Shown here: in pieces, positions 1 through 6,502 of the stretch
How positions within the stretch are numbered: position 1 is the first letter of the stretch
How the letters are laid out: each line of letters opens with the position of its first letter
DNA from: Yinghuangia elevatio
GTDB lineage: Bacteria > Actinomycetota > Actinomycetes > Streptomycetales > Streptomycetaceae
Direction of reading: 5' to 3'
Assembly: GCF_040649515.1 (NCBI RefSeq)
Contig: NZ_JBEZFP010000186.1
Location: forward strand, 1-16,042
Length of the DNA: 16,042 nucleotides
Notes under the pieces: model-generated
What the model was told of the DNA's origin: nothing
What the model saw: only the letters and a program-made list of their open reading frames with translations
Databases searched by the model: none
Translations under genes and position numbers: made by a program

Positions 1-69
1 GAGCGCCGGCGCGGGGCGCCCGCCCGGCGAGGGTGGGGCGGACCGTACGGCAGGCAGAGACCCCGGGGG

Positions 70-110
70 GGGGCCCGCGGCACCCGACGGGACCCCGCGG
101 GCCCCGTCGG
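70..110. terminator. GC-only hairpin, possible terminator of a gene left of the window
   Basis: An 11-bp perfect inverted repeat pairs 70-80 (GGGGCCCGCGG) with 95-105. A competing 8-bp stem pairs 84-91 (CCGACGGG) with 103-110. No U-tract follows on either strand, as is common for actinomycete terminators. It could instead be chance pairing in very GC-rich DNA. Confidence 0.3.
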
Positions 111-389
111 CGTCGCGGGGGGCATCCGGCAGGATCCGGCGGGTTGCGCCTGGTTTGCTCCGTACCGGTCCGGGTATCAAGGCTTTCGTGCGCCTCGGGT
201 CCTTCCCCGGCGCGTACGCCTCACCCGGTCCGGGCGGTGCGCTGGTCACCACCCCCGGGCCAGCGAAGTAGAACCGAAGAAGCACCACCGGAGAAGCATC
301 AGGCGGATCTCCGGCGCTGCGAAGCGCCGAGGCGCACGTACGAGCGCGCGCAGACGCGCCGACAAGCGCTCCCCAAGGTCGGATGTGCG

Positions 390-432
390 AAGAGCCCTGC
401 CCGGGCCTCAGAGAGGCGCGGGCAGGGCTCTT
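390..432 (-). terminator. Terminator of the SLT transglycosylase gene
   Basis: A 14-bp inverted repeat pairs 390-403 (AAGAGCCCTGCCCG) with 419-432. It lies about 35 bp past the stop codon of the minus-strand transglycosylase gene. There is no long U-run, so this is a U-poor intrinsic terminator typical of high-GC Gram-positives. Confidence 0.75.
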
Positions 433-468
433 CGTGGCTTCTGGGGGCCGCGGTCGGCCCCGGTCGGC

Positions 469-1191
469 TCAGTACCAGTGGTGCGACTGCCAGAACGACC
501 AGGCGCCACAGGGGCTGCCGTAGCGGCTGTTCATGTAGTTCAGGCCCCACTTGATCTGGGTCGCGGGGTTGGTGCGCCAGTCCGCGCCGGCCGAGGCCAT
601 CTTGGACCCGGGCAGGGCCTGGACCAGGCCGTACGCGCCGGAGGACGGGTTGGTCGCGGTGACGCGCCAGCCGCTCTCCTTCTGCACGATGTTGCTGAAG
701 CACTGGAACTGCGTCGCGTTCATCATCGACCGCGCGATCGCCTTCGGGTCACCCGTGGTGACCGGCGTGCGGGTCTCGGAACGGCTCGCGGCCTCTTCGG
801 CGCGCTCTTCGGCAGCCTTCTTGTCGGCCGCTGCCTTCGCGGCGGCGGCCTTTTCCGCGGCAGCCTTCTCCGCGGCGGCCTTGTCGGCAGCAGCCTTGTC
901 GGCGGCGGCCTTCTGCTCGGCCTGGATGCGGGCGGCCTCGGCCGCCTGGAAGCGCTGGGCCTCGTCGTATGCGGCGGTCTGTGCGTCCGCCTGCTGAAGA
1001 ACACCGGTGCTGACCTGCTGCGCCTGGGCGGTGCCCGGCACGTCAAGCAGCTTCGTCGTGCTGCTCGCGGTGTCGACCGTCTGGGCGTTGGAGGTGGACG
1101 CACCGGTACCCGTGATACCGACGACAGCGCCGACCGCCGTCACGGCCGTGGCAGAGGCCACGGCTATCCCCCGGACCGAAACCCGGCTCAC
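469..1191 (-). CDS. Secreted transglycosylase SLT-domain protein
   Basis: A 240-residue cell-wall hydrolase of the lysozyme-like SLT fold, predicted to cleave peptidoglycan glycan strands outside the membrane. Residues 1-37 look like a signal peptide (RG near the start, an Ala/Val-rich core, then SNA-Q as a possible cleavage site). Residues 75-135 form a long Ala/Lys/Glu helix, with tandem KAAAD/KAAAE units at about 92-125. The C-terminal 90 residues carry the SLT signs: catalytic Glu172 in KESGW, SGAYGLVQ at 184-191, then NPATQIKWGLNYMNSRYG, ending in HHWY as in many actinobacterial relatives. The start is GTG, with AGGA 6 bases upstream. Two cysteines (164, 228) flank the domain and may form a disulfide. 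It is probably monocistronic. The exact role (growth, sporulation or resuscitation) cannot be read from sequence. Confidence 0.9.
   Translation of the reverse strand: MSRVSVRGIAVASATAVTAVGAVVGITGTGASTSNAQTVDTASSTTKLLDVPGTAQAQQVSTGVLQQADAQTAAYDEAQRFQAAEAARIQAEQKAAADKAAADKAAAEKAAAEKAAAAKAAADKKAAEERAEEAASRSETRTPVTTGDPKAIARSMMNATQFQCFSNIVQKESGWRVTATNPSSGAYGLVQALPGSKMASAGADWRTNPATQIKWGLNYMNSRYGSPCGAWSFWQSHHWY
817..918 (-). repeat. Tandem KAAAD/KAAAE-coding repeat in transglycosylase linker
   Basis: Units of 15 bases encode KAAAD, KAAAE and KAAAK about seven times in a row (residues 92-125). The peptide is expected to be a long charged helix or coiled coil that holds the SLT domain away from the membrane or spans wall layers. 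Such repeats are prone to length change by slippage. Confidence 0.75.
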
Positions 1192-1199
1192 ACAATTTC

Positions 1200-1375
1200 C
1201 TTCCGCAGTCGTCCGCAGCCTGACGGCGGCAGACGTGCCTCACCCCTGTCGCTGGCCTCCCCGTTCGTGCTGGTCACGGGAGGCACTGGCCCGGGTCCAC
1301 CCGGTGAGGGGCGGCCCGTTGTTGCGGGCGGCGTACGGCGCCGGACTACTCGCTTGCGTGAGCTTTGCGGCGAAA
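1200..1375 (-). promoter_or_regulatory. Structured leader of the transglycosylase gene, possible ydaO/c-di-AMP riboswitch
   Basis: On the minus strand several stems nest. CCGCA (1370-1366) can pair with TGCGG (1207-1203), just before the AGGA ribosome site. CCTCACC (1309-1303) can pair with GGTGAGG (1244-1238). GCCTCCCGT (1284-1276) can pair with 1264-1255, with one bulge. Short blocks recall the ydaO motif in the right order: GGACCC (1298-1293), GGGGTGA (1246-1240), CCGTCAG (1226-1220). ydaO riboswitches are known upstream of actinobacterial wall-hydrolase genes. The long conserved ydaO 3' block is only partly matched, so the family call is uncertain. A plain structured UTR is the alternative. 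Confidence 0.35.
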
Positions 1376-1481
1376 TCTCGCCGGTGCGTCGCCCTGTCGG
1401 GAGACCCACCCAGCCGTACGCGGGGTCCTACAAGTCAACGAGCCTGCCTCAGGGCGACGCGCGAAGGCAATTTTCGTGCAC

Positions 1482-1495
1482 GTGTCGAAAGTCAC
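1482..1495 (-). promoter_or_regulatory. Crp-type binding site upstream of the transglycosylase gene
   Basis: The plus strand reads GTG-TCGAAA-GTCAC, an exact fit to the Streptomyces Crp consensus GTG-N6-GNCAC as I recall it. It lies about 290 bp upstream of the GTG start and about 45 bp upstream of a TTGACT hexamer (1433-1438). Streptomyces Crp is known to control cell-wall hydrolase genes such as rpfA during germination. A chance match to an 8-base degenerate motif is possible. Confidence 0.4.
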
Positions 1496-1690
1496 ACCGG
1501 CCACGAGCGGGGCAACAAATTGGTTCCGTCGCACGGGACTTCCGGCGCGGATTACGCTCATTCGTTTCGGCCCCTCGCGAAGCGGCGCGGACAGCGTCGC
1601 ACGGACGCGGATAAAGGCGCCGTCAACTCCCCAACAAGGCATACGTCATAGCGAACCGGGACTTTCGTCCTGTTCCGCCGGGGACGTGCG

Positions 1691-1733
1691 CACAGGTCCG
1701 GGGACACCCTCGACGGGTGTCCCCGGACCTGTG
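1691..1733 (-). terminator. Terminator of phoH
   Basis: A perfect 19-bp stem pairs 1691-1709 with 1715-1733 around the loop TCGAC. It lies 43 bp past the phoH stop codon. The stem is symmetric and could stop transcription from either side. No U-tract is seen. Confidence 0.85.
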
Positions 1734-1775
1734 GACAAACGAGCGGCGGAGCGCCGCGTCACCAGTTGGGCAGGA

Positions 1776-3092
1776 CTAGGCGGGCAGGTCCTCCAGCATC
1801 TCGGTGACCAGCGCCGCGATCGGCGAGCGCTCCGAGCGGCTCAGGGTCACGTGCGCGAACAGCGGGTGCCCCTTGAGCTTTTCGACCACCGCGACCACGC
1901 CGTCGTGCCGCCCCACGCGCAGGTTGTCGCGCTGCGCCACGTCGTGCGTCAGCACCACGCGCGAGTTGCTGCCGACCCGCGAGAGCACCGTCAGCAGGAC
2001 GTTGCGCTCCAGCGACTGCGCCTCGTCGACGATGACGAACGCGTCGTGCAGCGAACGGCCGCGGATGTGGGTGAGCGGCAGGACCTCCAACATGCCGCGC
2101 CCGACGACCTCCTCGATGACGTCGGCGGTGGTGACGGCGGACAGCGTGTCGAACACCGCCTGCGCCCAGGGGCTCATCTTCTCGTTCTCGGTGCCGGGCA
2201 GGTAGCCGAGCTCCTGGCCGCCCACCGCGTACAGCGGGCGGAAGACCATCACCTTGCGGTGCTGGCGGCGTTCGAGCACGGCTTCGAGCCCGGCGCACAT
2301 CGCCAGTGCCGACTTGCCGGTGCCGGCCCGGCCGCCCAGCGAGACGATGCCGATCTCCGGGTCGAGCAACAGGTCCAGGGCGATGCGCTGTTCGGCGCTG
2401 CGGCCGTGCAGGCCGAACACCTCGCGGTCGCCGCGTACCAGGCGCACCTGCTTGTCGGCGGTGACCCGCCCGAGCGCCTTGCCGCGCTCGCTGACCAGCA
2501 CCAGGCCGGTGTGGCACGGCAGATCGGCCGCTTCCTCGATCTGCACGCGCTCGTGCTCGAACAGATCGTCGATGTCCTGGGCGGCTACCTGGAGTTCGGC
2601 CATGCCGGTCCACCCGGACGTGCTGACCAGCTCGGCGAGGTACTCCTCGGCGTTGAGACCCATCGCCGATGCCTTCACCCGCATGGGCACATCCTTGGAC
2701 ACGAGCGTGACGTCGTGGCCTTCCGCCTGGAGGTGCCGGGACACCGCCAGAATCCGCGAATCGTTGTCGCCCAGCCGGAATCCGGGCGGAAGGACGGTCG
2801 CGTCGATGTGATTCAACTCCACCCGCAGCGTTCCGCCGGCTTCCCCGATGGGGATCGGCGCGTCGAGGCGGCCGTGCCTCGTGCGCAGTTCATCCAGACT
2901 GCGCAATGCGTGACGGGCGAAATAGCCGAGCTCGGGGTGATGCCTTTTGGCTTCGAGCTCGGTGATCACAATGACGGGCAGGACCACTTCGTGCTCGTCG
3001 AACCGCAGGAATGCGGCGGGGTCCGCAAGCAGCACGCTGGTGTCAAGGACGTACGTGCGGCGCTGCGGAGCACGGCGTTGGTTCGTGGCCAC
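1776..3092 (-). CDS. phoH2: PIN-PhoH ATPase (PhoH2 type)
   Basis: A 438-residue fusion of an N-terminal PIN ribonuclease domain and a C-terminal PhoH P-loop ATPase. Mycobacterial PhoH2 of this layout has been described as an ATP-dependent RNA helicase and RNase. The PIN part (about 10-145) shows the acidic residues expected at the metal site: Asp17 in YVLDTSV, Glu45 in TELE, Asp109/Asp111 in LGDND and Asp134 in VSKD. The PhoH part has Walker A GRAGTGKS (254-261) and Walker B FVIVDEAQ (352-359). The start is GTG with GAGG 6 bases upstream. In mycobacteria a small antitoxin gene (phoAT) overlaps the phoH2 start; I see no such gene here. It is the M. tuberculosis Rv1095 counterpart by content and neighbourhood. 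Cytoplasmic. Confidence 0.93.
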   Translation of the reverse strand: MATNQRRAPQRRTYVLDTSVLLADPAAFLRFDEHEVVLPVIVITELEAKRHHPELGYFARHALRSLDELRTRHGRLDAPIPIGEAGGTLRVELNHIDATVLPPGFRLGDNDSRILAVSRHLQAEGHDVTLVSKDVPMRVKASAMGLNAEEYLAELVSTSGWTGMAELQVAAQDIDDLFEHERVQIEEAADLPCHTGLVLVSERGKALGRVTADKQVRLVRGDREVFGLHGRSAEQRIALDLLLDPEIGIVSLGGRAGTGKSALAMCAGLEAVLERRQHRKVMVFRPLYAVGGQELGYLPGTENEKMSPWAQAVFDTLSAVTTADVIEEVVGRGMLEVLPLTHIRGRSLHDAFVIVDEAQSLERNVLLTVLSRVGSNSRVVLTHDVAQRDNLRVGRHDGVVAVVEKLKGHPLFAHVTLSRSERSPIAALVTEMLEDLPA

Positions 3093-3233
3093 GGAATGCC
3101 TCGCCCCCTTTCAGGGCGCGCGCACCGTACGCCCTGATCGCTCGGAGTCCAGGACCGGGCCCGAGGGCCGGGTGCCTGGCCCTCCTGTCGCCGTGGACAG
3201 TGGTGCAGTATCCGCACGGAAGGGCCTCCCTGG

Positions 3234-3254
3234 CAGGTGACGGGGGGTCACCTG
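3234..3254. promoter_or_regulatory. Perfect palindrome upstream of phoH (possible operator)
   Basis: Arms CAGGTGAC (3234-3241) and GTCACCTG (3247-3254) are perfect inverted repeats around GGGGG. The site is 142 bp upstream of the phoH start. The core GTGAC-N5-GTCAC resembles Crp-type sites but is one base longer than the Crp spacing. The bound factor is unknown. Confidence 0.45.
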
Positions 3255-3322
3255 TGTTGCGACACCCGGCGGGTGGCCGCCAGGTCTGGCGAGGTTATTC
3301 CCTACTGGATGCGTCGCAACAC
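3254..3322 (-). promoter_or_regulatory. Nested hairpin in phoH upstream region
   Basis: GTGTTGCGAC (3254-3263) and GTCGCAACAC (3313-3322) are a perfect 10-bp inverted repeat. Between them sits a second one, CGCCAG/CTGGCG (3278-3283, 3286-3291). In RNA this gives a long stem with an inner hairpin. It could be part of the phoH 5' UTR, a terminator of the upstream cis-prenyltransferase gene, or a small RNA. It lies about 95 bp past that gene's stop. Confidence 0.4.
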
Positions 3323-3416
3323 AATCTGGGCGATCATTTGCCGCGCGTTCATGTTCGCAACAGACGGGGTATCAGCCACCGAATTTGCTGCCGTAACGTT
3401 TGGCCGCCGGGAAAGT

Positions 3417-4178
3417 TCAGGCACCGTAACGGCGGTGGCGCGCCGCGTAGTCGCGCAGTGCGCGCAGGAAGTCGACCTTGCGGAAGTCCGGCCAGAACGC
3501 TTCGCAGAAGTAGAACTCCGAGTGCGCGCTCTGCCACAGGAGGAATCCGGACAGCCGTTGTTCACCCGATGTGCGGATCACCAGGTCGGGATCCGGCTGC
3601 CCGCGCGTGTACATGTGTTCGGAGATGTGCTCGACGTCGAGCACCTCGGCCAGTTCCGCGATCGAGGTGCCGCGCTCGGCGTGCTCCTGGAGCAGCGAGC
3701 GGACGGCGTCGGCGATCTCGCGGCGGCCGCCGTACCCGACCGCGACGTTGACCAGCACGCCCTTGATGTCGGACGTCGCCGCCTCGGACTCCTTGAGGAC
3801 CGTCGCGGTGTGCTCGGGCAGCAGGTCGAGGGCGCCCACCGGGTGCACGCGCCAGCGGCGGGTCGCAGCCAGGTCGCGCACCGCGTTCTCGATGATCTCC
3901 ATGAGATCGGCGAGCTCTTCCGGCGGCCGGTTGAGGTTGTCGGTGGACAGCAGCCACAGCGTGACGACCTCGACACCGACCTCCTCGCACCAGCCGAGCA
4001 GCTCGTGGATCTTGTCGGCGCCCTTGCGGTGGCCCTCGGCCGGCTGCTCGCCGTACGCCTTGGCCCAACGCCGGTTGCCGTCCAGGATCACGCCCACGTG
4101 GCGCGGTACGTCGGTGGGGTCGAGCGAGGTCTCGATGCGCCGCCCGTAGGCGCCGTAGACGAGGTCCCGCAGGCTCAT
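3417..4178 (-). CDS. uppS: Short-chain cis-prenyltransferase (isoprenyl transferase, Rv1086 type)
   Basis: A 253-residue cytosolic cis-prenyltransferase that condenses isopentenyl diphosphate onto an allylic primer. Family motifs are complete: HVGVILDGNRRW (27-38, catalytic Asp33), EGHRKGADKI (49-58), TLWLLSTDNLNRP (73-85), NVAVGYGGRREI (144-155), then PDLVIRTSGEQRLS (197-210) and HSEFYF (219-224). The C-terminal half is very like M. tuberculosis Rv1086, which makes the C15 product Z,E-farnesyl diphosphate. I infer a short-chain enzyme feeding polyprenol-phosphate synthesis rather than the final undecaprenyl synthase. The start is uncertain by two codons: GTG at 4184 has GGAGGAG 6 bases upstream, while ATG at 4178 fits family N-termini. 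The gene lies in the same neighbourhood as in mycobacteria, next to a hemolysin III gene. Confidence 0.92.
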   Translation of the reverse strand: MSLRDLVYGAYGRRIETSLDPTDVPRHVGVILDGNRRWAKAYGEQPAEGHRKGADKIHELLGWCEEVGVEVVTLWLLSTDNLNRPPEELADLMEIIENAVRDLAATRRWRVHPVGALDLLPEHTATVLKESEAATSDIKGVLVNVAVGYGGRREIADAVRSLLQEHAERGTSIAELAEVLDVEHISEHMYTRGQPDPDLVIRTSGEQRLSGFLLWQSAHSEFYFCEAFWPDFRKVDFLRALRDYAARHRRYGA

Positions 4179-4222
4179 GTCCACCTGCCGCTCCTCCGTC
4201 CTGTGGATCACCCGCGCCGGAA

Positions 4223-4252
4223 ACCCTACTCCCGCAACCGGACCAGCGGGAA
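4223..4252 (-). promoter_or_regulatory. Possible promoter of the cis-prenyltransferase gene
   Basis: On the minus strand TAGGGT (4228-4223) fits the Streptomyces -10 consensus TAGRRT. A weak -35, TTCCCG (4252-4247), lies 18 bases upstream. This predicts a 5' UTR of about 35-40 bases. The -35 is poor, so the call is tentative. Confidence 0.3.
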
Positions 4253-4271
4253 TCACCCGAACGCCGAGCGG

Positions 4272-4293
4272 CGTGAAGAGTCGGTGAAGACTC
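4272..4293 (-). promoter_or_regulatory. Possible PHO box (PhoP site)
   Basis: On the minus strand two 7-base units, CTTCACC (4289-4283) and CTTCACG (4278-4272), repeat with an 11-base period. The Streptomyces PHO box is a direct repeat of GTTCACC-like units with the same 11-base period. The site is just upstream of the proposed -35 box, where an activator could bind. Only two units and an off-consensus first base keep confidence low. Confidence 0.3.
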
Positions 4294-4312
4294 CGCGTGT
4301 CATGCAAGCGAA

Positions 4313-4343
4313 ACGGCCCCGCCGGGTATTCCGGCGGAGCCGT
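4313..4343 (-). terminator. Terminator of PEP carboxykinase gene
   Basis: A 13-bp stem with one mismatch pairs 4313-4325 with 4331-4343 around GTATT. It lies 96 bp past the PEPCK stop and upstream of the cis-prenyltransferase promoter region. On the minus strand it is followed by TTTCGCTT, a weak U-rich tail. Confidence 0.7.
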
Positions 4344-4438
4344 CTCACACATCCGGCCCCTCGCGCACCCGGCTTCCCGGGCGCGCTCAGGGCGCGTACC
4401 TCACACGGACCCGGAGGCCGTACGCCGCGAGGGGTACG

Positions 4439-6259
4439 TCACGCCTCCAGGCGCGAGACCAGCGCGTTGTACTCGTCCCACAGCTCCTGCGGCGTGTGCT
4501 CGCCGAACTTCTCCAGGTGCTCGGGGACCAGCGCGGCCTCCTGCTTCCAGATCTCGCGGTCGACGGTGAGCAGCAGTTCGAGCTCGGCGTCGGTCAGCTC
4601 CAGGCCCTTCAGGTCCAGGGAGTCCTGGGTGGGCAGGACGCCGATCGGCGTCTCGACGCCGTCCGCGATGCCCTCGAGGCGCTCGACGATCCACTTGAGC
4701 ACGCGGCTGTTCTCGCCGAAGCCCGGCCAGACGAACTTGCCGTCCGAGTCCTTGCGGAACCAGTTCACGTAGTAGATCTTCGGCAGCTTCGACGCGTCGG
4801 TCGCCTTGCCGATCTCCAGCCAGTGGGCCATGTAGTCGCCCATGTTGTAGCCGCAGAACGGCAGCATCGCGAACGGGTCGCGGCGCAGCTCGCCGACGGT
4901 GCCCTCGGCCGCGGCGGTCTTCTCGGAGGCCACGTTGGCCCCGAGGAAGACGCCGTGCTGCCAGTCGAAGGACTCGGTGACCAGCGGGACCGCGCTCGCG
5001 CGGCGGCCGCCGAACAGGATGGCCGAGATCGGCACACCCGCCGGGTCCTCCCACTCGGGGGCGATGGTCGGGCACTGCGACGCGGGGACGGTGAAGCGGG
5101 CGTTCGGGTGCGCCGCCGGCGTCTCCGAGTCCGGCGTCCAGTCGTTGCCCTTCCAGTCGGTCAGGTGTGCGGGCGCCTCGTCGGTCATGCCCTCCCACCA
5201 CACGTCGCCGTCGTCGGTCAGCGCGACGTTGGTGAAGACCGAATTGCCCCACAGGGTCTTGATCGCGTTGGCGTTGGTCTCCTCGCCGGTGCCGGGTGCG
5301 ACACCGAAGAAGCCGGCCTCCGGGTTGATCGCGTACAGGCGGCCGTCCGCGCCGAAGCGCATCCACGCGATGTCGTCGCCGATCGTCTCGACCTTCCAGC
5401 CCGGGACCGTGGGCTGGAGCATCGCGAGGTTGGTCTTGCCGCATGCGGACGGGAAGGCCGCGGCGACGTACTTCGGCTCGGCGCCGGACGGCGGCGTGAG
5501 CTTGAGGATGAGCATGTGCTCGGCCATCCAGCCCTCGTCGCGGGCCATGACCGAGGCGATGCGGAGCGCGTAGCACTTCTTGCCCAGCAGGGCGTTGCCG
5601 CCGTAGCCGGAGCCGTAGGACCAGATCTCCCGGTCCTCGGGGAAGTGCGAGATGTACTTGGTTTCGTTGCACGGCCACGGGACGTCCGCCTGACCCGGCT
5701 CCAGCGGGGCACCGAGGGTGTGCACCGCCTTCACGAAGTCGCCGTCGGTACCGAGGATGTCGAGCACCGGCTGACCCATGCGGGTCATGGTGCGCATGGA
5801 GACGGCGACGTACGCCGAGTCGGTGATCTCGACGCCGTAGGCGGCGAGCGGCGAGCCGAGGGGACCCATGCAGAACGGCACGACGTACATCGTGCGGCCC
5901 TTCATGGAGCCCTTGAACAGCCCGCCGAACTTGGCGCGCATCTCGGCCGGGGCGACCCAGTTGTTCGTGGGACCGGCGTCCTCCTGCTTCTCCGAGCAGA
6001 TGTAGGTGCGGTCCTCCACGCGCGCTACGTCCCGAGGGTCGGACGCGGCGTAGTAGCTGTTGGGACGCTTCACATCGTCGAGCTTCTTGAACGTGCCCTT
6101 TTCGACGAGCAGGTCCGCGAGGCGCTGGTACTCCGCCTCGGAACCGTCGCACCATTCGATCCGGTCCGGCTGGGTGAGCTCGGCGATCTCGCGCACCCAT
6201 TCGATCAGCTGACTGTGTTTCGTCGGGGCCTTGTCCAGGCCAAGGGCCTCGTACGCCAC
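4439..6259 (-). CDS. pckG: Phosphoenolpyruvate carboxykinase (GTP)
   Basis: A 606-residue cytosolic enzyme that converts oxaloacetate and GTP to phosphoenolpyruvate, GDP and CO2, linking the TCA cycle to gluconeogenesis. The GTP-type family is clear: ELTQPDRIEW near the N-terminus, RTYICSEK (84-91), MYVVPFCMGPLG (124-135), EIWSYGSGYGGNALLGKK (211-228), the P-loop FPSACGKTNLAM (269-280) with the reactive Cys273, GDDIAWMRFG (294-303), and WPGFGENSRVLKWI (511-524). Length matches the family. The frame stays open for 66 codons upstream, but GTG at 6259 has GGAG 5 bases before it and aligns with known N-termini, so I chose it. It is single-gene by its own terminator. Its place between the cis-prenyltransferase and hemolysin III genes is not part of the mycobacterial arrangement. 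Confidence 0.95.
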   Translation of the reverse strand: MAYEALGLDKAPTKHSQLIEWVREIAELTQPDRIEWCDGSEAEYQRLADLLVEKGTFKKLDDVKRPNSYYAASDPRDVARVEDRTYICSEKQEDAGPTNNWVAPAEMRAKFGGLFKGSMKGRTMYVVPFCMGPLGSPLAAYGVEITDSAYVAVSMRTMTRMGQPVLDILGTDGDFVKAVHTLGAPLEPGQADVPWPCNETKYISHFPEDREIWSYGSGYGGNALLGKKCYALRIASVMARDEGWMAEHMLILKLTPPSGAEPKYVAAAFPSACGKTNLAMLQPTVPGWKVETIGDDIAWMRFGADGRLYAINPEAGFFGVAPGTGEETNANAIKTLWGNSVFTNVALTDDGDVWWEGMTDEAPAHLTDWKGNDWTPDSETPAAHPNARFTVPASQCPTIAPEWEDPAGVPISAILFGGRRASAVPLVTESFDWQHGVFLGANVASEKTAAAEGTVGELRRDPFAMLPFCGYNMGDYMAHWLEIGKATDASKLPKIYYVNWFRKDSDGKFVWPGFGENSRVLKWIVERLEGIADGVETPIGVLPTQDSLDLKGLELTDAELELLLTVDREIWKQEAALVPEHLEKFGEHTPQELWDEYNALVSRLEA

Positions 6260-6502
6260 GATCGCTCCATTTCGCGCCGGGGACGGCGAGCCCCCGGCGT
6301 CGGGGTTGAGGGTTGCGGGGATTTTAACGCGGTCACCCACACGGGGGATCGGGCGGGAGGGCCCCGGCCGGGAAGTTGTGCCCCCAAAACGGGCGGATGA
6401 CCCAAAGATCGGCGCGAGAACCCCGGTTCGGCGCGGATATTCCGTGATGAGTTTCACGTCCTACCAACAGGTAACCTACGTCCCCGTAAGTACACTTCCC
6501 GC
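6260..6502. other. Divergent promoter region, PEPCK / hemolysin III
   Basis: A 243-bp intergenic region serving two divergent genes. For PEPCK a TAAAAT hexamer (minus strand, 6326-6321) is a good -10 match, about 60 bp upstream of the GTG start, but I see no good -35 for it. For the membrane protein gene the TACACT hexamer (6491-6496) lies just before its ATG. No strong inverted repeat was seen. Confidence 0.4.
6491..6496 (+). promoter_or_regulatory. Possible -10 box of a leaderless hemolysin III transcript
   Basis: TACACT ends 6 bases before the ATG at 6503, so transcription would begin at or next to the start codon. No Shine-Dalgarno sequence is present between it and the ATG. Leaderless mRNAs are common in actinomycetes. 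The -35 (around 6467-6473) is weak. Confidence 0.35.

Larger units (their letters stand above)
1..468. other. Gene-free start of window
   Basis: I see no convincing gene here. Open frames on both strands are arginine/proline-rich and look like high-GC artefacts. The stretch holds a strong hairpin near its left end and the terminator of the transglycosylase gene at its right end. Positions 230-310 are less GC-rich than the rest and could hold a promoter, but no clear -35/-10 pair stands out. No tRNA-like fold was found by eye. Confidence 0.6.
1192..1775. other. 584-bp gap between the phoH and transglycosylase genes
   Basis: No gene is supported here. From right to left (the direction of transcription) it holds the phoH terminator hairpin (1691-1733), a lower-GC stretch (1500-1680) with no clear gene, a Crp-type site (1482-1495), a TTGACT hexamer (1433-1438) that could be a -35 box, and a structured leader (1200-1375). 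The length suggests a long 5' UTR for the transglycosylase gene. Confidence 0.6.
3093..3416. other. 324-bp gap between the cis-prenyltransferase and phoH genes
   Basis: No gene is supported. It is presumably the promoter and leader of phoH. It contains a perfect palindrome (3234-3254) and a nested hairpin (3254-3322), followed by a stretch of clearly lower GC (3290-3420). Short open frames exist on both strands of the low-GC part, but their third codon positions do not show the strong G/C bias of real genes here. Confidence 0.6.

Noticed and set aside
33..554. A 173-codon plus-strand frame at the window start
   Set aside because: Arg/Pro/Gly-rich, runs across the transglycosylase terminator and 3' end, no ribosome site.
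817..918. Short repeats in the transglycosylase gene as a CRISPR-like array
   Set aside because: Units are contiguous, 15 bp, in frame and encode an Ala/Lys helix; there are no spacers.
1365..3137. A 590-codon plus-strand frame across phoH
   Set aside because: Antisense to the PIN-PhoH gene, His/Arg/Gln-rich, with no family features.
3234..3254. Calling the phoH palindrome a Crp site
   Set aside because: GTGAC-N5-GTCAC is one base longer than the GTG-N6-GNCAC spacing, so I left the factor open.
3302..3424. A 40-codon minus-strand frame overlapping the cis-prenyltransferase stop
   Set aside because: Weak third-position G/C bias and no ribosome site; kept only as a note under the PhoAT question.
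4496..6400. A 634-codon open frame on the plus strand across PEPCK
   Set aside because: It is fully antisense to a clear PEPCK gene; long antisense frames are expected at this GC level, and the translation has no recognisable domain.
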